From Synechococcales cyanobacterium C42_A2020_086 (GTDB taxonomy: Bacteria; Cyanobacteriota; Cyanobacteriia; Elainellales; Elainellaceae), in NCBI GenBank assembly GCA_015272325.1, contig JACYLU010000008.1, forward strand, positions 124,001 to 188,000: a stretch of DNA of 64,000 bases, written 5' to 3'. The translations under genes were made by a program, and so were the position numbers. This document shows, piece after piece, positions 62,247 through 64,000 of the stretch. Positions within the stretch are counted from its first letter, which is position 1, and every line of letters begins with the position of its first letter. A model generated the notes under the pieces. That model had not been told where the DNA came from. It did no database searches and saw nothing but the letters and a program-made list of their open reading frames with translations.

Positions 62247-63452
62247 CTACACTGCTTTCCCAGGCATTCGCTTTAAAGCCTCTGTCTCATAGCATTTGAG
62301 AATTAACTCATTGAGAACATCCAAGTCATTAATTGATGAAATGATCACTCTTGCTGTTGCATCTCCAAACGAAGCTGACATCTCCTGAACTTCAAAACCC
62401 AATGATAATCTCTTGACCTCATCAATGGGCAACCGAGTCACGAAACTCTTCTTCTTAGGGGATAGATACAACCTTAGGAACCACCATGTTACTTTGCCAA
62501 CATTCAATCCAAAATATGAGACGACATCCTTATACTTGACTTCTAATTTACAATTTGTTGACTGCGCTACGATAGCCTTGATCTTCTCAAATGCTTCGAG
62601 TTCTTCCGCAGTCGTCTCTACTTTAGTATCTTCCAAGCTTTGGTCTAACTCATCTTGAATTTCCTCAATCTCCTCCATTAGTTGTGCTGGAGAAGAAATT
62701 TCATTGGACTGACCCATTTCTTTGCTAATGGATTGGGTCATTAACTCAACTAGGCTTCCTTGGATAGATTTTTTCACAATTGGCCGAAATTTTTCAACAA
62801 TCTTGCTGGTAATCTTGCTCTCTATTGCGTATCTCGAACCAATGTTACCAAGCTGAGAAATTAAAAAGCGAATAAATTCATCAGAAGGAGAACGCAGCAG
62901 GCCATCCATGAGTTGAGTCATTCCAGTCAAGTAGACCATCTCTTCAGCATGTCGCTTTATCACAAGAGCGTCAAAGTTATCTCTATGGAAAAACTTTAAG
63001 TTTTCAACTTGCTTTTGGTCGTAGCTAAGAATGTTGAAAACAAAGAAAGGATCATCATCCATCATGTTTTCATGGCGTAAATCTGTGAAGAAAAGATACT
63101 CAATGCCATTTGTTACAATAGCGACCTTTGCCGAGCGCAACCCATTGAAATACCTTTTTAACTGACCGTCATGTGCTTCTGGCTTTTTGTCACGGGCTTT
63201 TGCTTCGACAAGCATAACAATCTCATTGCTGATGGATATGGCATAGTCTACTTTCTCCATCTGCCCTGATTTTTTAACCGCAAAATCTGCGATGTATTCA
63301 GGAATAACTTCTGTTGGATCAAAGACATCGTAGCCAAGGGTACTAAAAAATGGCACAATCAATCCCATTTTCGTTGCCTCTTCACCTGAGACTGCTTCAG
63401 CCCTTTTTCGGACTTGTTCTGCAACCTTGGCGATGTCATCTGTAAATGCCAT
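62247..63452 (-). CDS. Solitary HsdR-N-type (COG4748) nuclease-like protein
   Basis: 401 residues from the ATG at 63452 with GGAG eight bases upstream. The N-terminal 170 residues match the type I restriction R-subunit N-terminal domain (COG4748): EEATKMGLIVPFFSTLGYDV, then a PD-(D/E)xK core with Asp in MEKVDYAIS and Glu-x-Lys in IVMLVEAKARDKK, and the closing GQLKRYFNGLRSAKVAIVTNG. No helicase, methylase or specificity gene is nearby. The central part is helical with an acidic coiled coil (MEEIEEIQDELDQSLED), and the last 90 residues form a separate unknown domain. Such stand-alone proteins are often annotated as type I restriction, but a defence role is not shown. It sits between an IS element and an integrase fragment. 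Confidence 0.85.
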   Translation of the reverse strand: MAFTDDIAKVAEQVRKRAEAVSGEEATKMGLIVPFFSTLGYDVFDPTEVIPEYIADFAVKKSGQMEKVDYAISISNEIVMLVEAKARDKKPEAHDGQLKRYFNGLRSAKVAIVTNGIEYLFFTDLRHENMMDDDPFFVFNILSYDQKQVENLKFFHRDNFDALVIKRHAEEMVYLTGMTQLMDGLLRSPSDEFIRFLISQLGNIGSRYAIESKITSKIVEKFRPIVKKSIQGSLVELMTQSISKEMGQSNEISSPAQLMEEIEEIQDELDQSLEDTKVETTAEELEAFEKIKAIVAQSTNCKLEVKYKDVVSYFGLNVGKVTWWFLRLYLSPKKKSFVTRLPIDEVKRLSLGFEVQEMSASFGDATARVIISSINDLDVLNELILKCYETEALKRMPGKAV

Positions 63453-63822
63453 GTTAATTGCTCCAACAGCTAAAACCTAAATACGCTACACAGATTTTTC
63501 AGAAAACCACACATTCACCACTACTTTCTGGTCTGATTACTTGAAATCTTCGGCGCTGACGAGCAGCCTTTAAGTACAGTCCACACCGAGGTATGAAGCA
63601 GCCCAACAACTTATTGCACTGAAACTTTCCGTATATCTGCCCTATACAGAAATTACCCGGAAGTTTGCTGAAGTAATTCCCACAGTCGGGGAGTTACCCG
63701 GAAACTTTCTAGAATATTATCCATTTCCTAGAGATTTACTCCGAAAAGTTCCGTATATTTTCAGATTTTTACACGGAGAATGCTAATGTACTATTTGCTA
63801 CACTAAGTATCTCCGTAGACCC
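63453..63822. other. Region before the integrase with imperfect repeats
   Basis: 370 bp. The motif TTACCCGGAA recurs at 63653-63662 and 63694-63703 and in altered form (TTACTCCGAAAAG) at 63736-63748. CTTTCCGTATAT at about 63625 and GTTCCGTATATT at about 63748 also echo each other. Some copies lie in inverted order, so one or more hairpins can form (CGGAAACTTTC with CGAAAAGTTCCG). They may be recombination or regulatory sites of the integrase, such as an attI-like region. Confidence 0.45.
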
Positions 63823-64000
63823 ATGGACTCTCAACCCAAGCTTTTCGACCAAGTTCGTAGCGTCTTGCGCCGCAGGCACTATTCCTATCAAACAGAGAAA
63901 AGTTATATTCAGTGGATCGACCCCGTTCACCCGCCGCAGACAACCTCTCGGACTCAGCGAGGAGACCTCATACAGTCGGTGAGCAACGGGATGGTTCAAT
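63823..64000 (+). pseudogene. Integron-type tyrosine recombinase, N-terminal part, probably frameshifted, cut by window end
   Basis: The frame opens MDSQPKLFDQVRSVLRRRHY and continues SYQTEKSYIQWI, which is the SAM-like N-terminal domain of integron integrases and related XerC-like phage integrases (KLLDQVRxxxRxKHYSxRTExxYxxWIRRFI). After WI the expected RRF-I-x-F-H is replaced by DPVHPPQTTS. A different frame reads RRRQPLGLSEETS there, closer to the usual family text, which points to an indel near 63918. The frame stays open to the window end, so the rest is unseen. The nuclease gene at 62247-63452 lies next to it on the other strand. Confidence 0.6.

Noticed and set aside
63621-63752. TTACCCGGAA repeats considered as a CRISPR fragment
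   Set aside because: The copies are short, unevenly spaced, imperfect and partly inverted.
1-64000. CRISPR array or cas genes
   Set aside because: No set of regularly spaced 25-40 bp repeats and no Cas protein motif was found.

Overview
The window looks like a chromosomal segment of a filamentous or colonial cyanobacterium. The evidence is the cyanobacterial families present (DUF5132, DUF4347, the ParA/glutaminase/Cache-PAS operon, a Get3-like protein with a crystallin tail), at least eight HIP1 octamers (GCGATCGC), a tRNA-Arg(ACG) and ordinary housekeeping genes (moaC, sod, prfB, pgi, rimM). No species can be named from the sequence alone.

Layout. 1-10 kb: a metal/ion and stress region with a DUF5132 protein, a P-type ATPase-like protein that has lost its catalytic motifs, a CAX Ca2+/H+ antiporter, a small acidic protein, a Get3/ArsA-like protein with a broken P-loop preceded by a 48-residue DUF454-like membrane protein, and an OFA-type MFS carrier. 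10-14.2 kb: an operon of MinD/ParA-like ATPase, glutaminase and a dCache-HAMP-PAS-PAS protein with no output domain. 14.3-26.9 kb: mostly housekeeping, including prfB with its programmed +1 frameshift, Tat-exported superoxide dismutase, moaC, pgi and rimM, with an AAA protein that lacks a Walker B acid pair.

26.9-47.7 kb: a polysaccharide island, almost all on the minus strand and clearly more AT-rich than its flanks. It holds WecG/TagA, a Wzy-like polymerase, about nine glycosyltransferases, three methyltransferases, a PglK/MsbA-like ABC flippase and a secreted beta-helix protein. It lacks an obvious initiating sugar-phosphate transferase and chain-length regulator, so the window does not hold the whole pathway. 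Between 44.35 and 44.66 kb are two gene relics from a CDP-deoxysugar pathway: the N-terminus of glucose-1-phosphate cytidylyltransferase and the C-terminus of a sugar C-methyltransferase. Next comes a 1162-residue DUF4347 protein whose C-terminal third is a fresh, apparently exact 938-bp duplication.

51.7-56.3 kb: a complete glucose-type phosphotransferase system, made of a PtsG-like EIICB with a second dead IIB domain and an EIIA-HPr-EI fusion. This is unusual for a cyanobacterium. 56.8-60.8 kb: a small membrane protein, a DUF697-type GTPase and an Lnt-like N-acyltransferase. 60.87-64 kb: a mobile and defence edge with an IS4-type element whose transposase has one in-frame stop, a solitary HsdR-N-type nuclease, and the start of a probably frameshifted integron-type integrase that runs off the window.

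Recurring theme: several NTPase-fold proteins here keep the fold but lose catalytic residues (P-type ATPase, Get3-like, AAA), and a PTS IIB domain has lost its phosphorylated cysteine. The genes with the best claim to undescribed biology are the P-type pseudo-ATPase/DUF5132 pair, the DUF454/Get3-like pair and the ParA-glutaminase-sensor operon.
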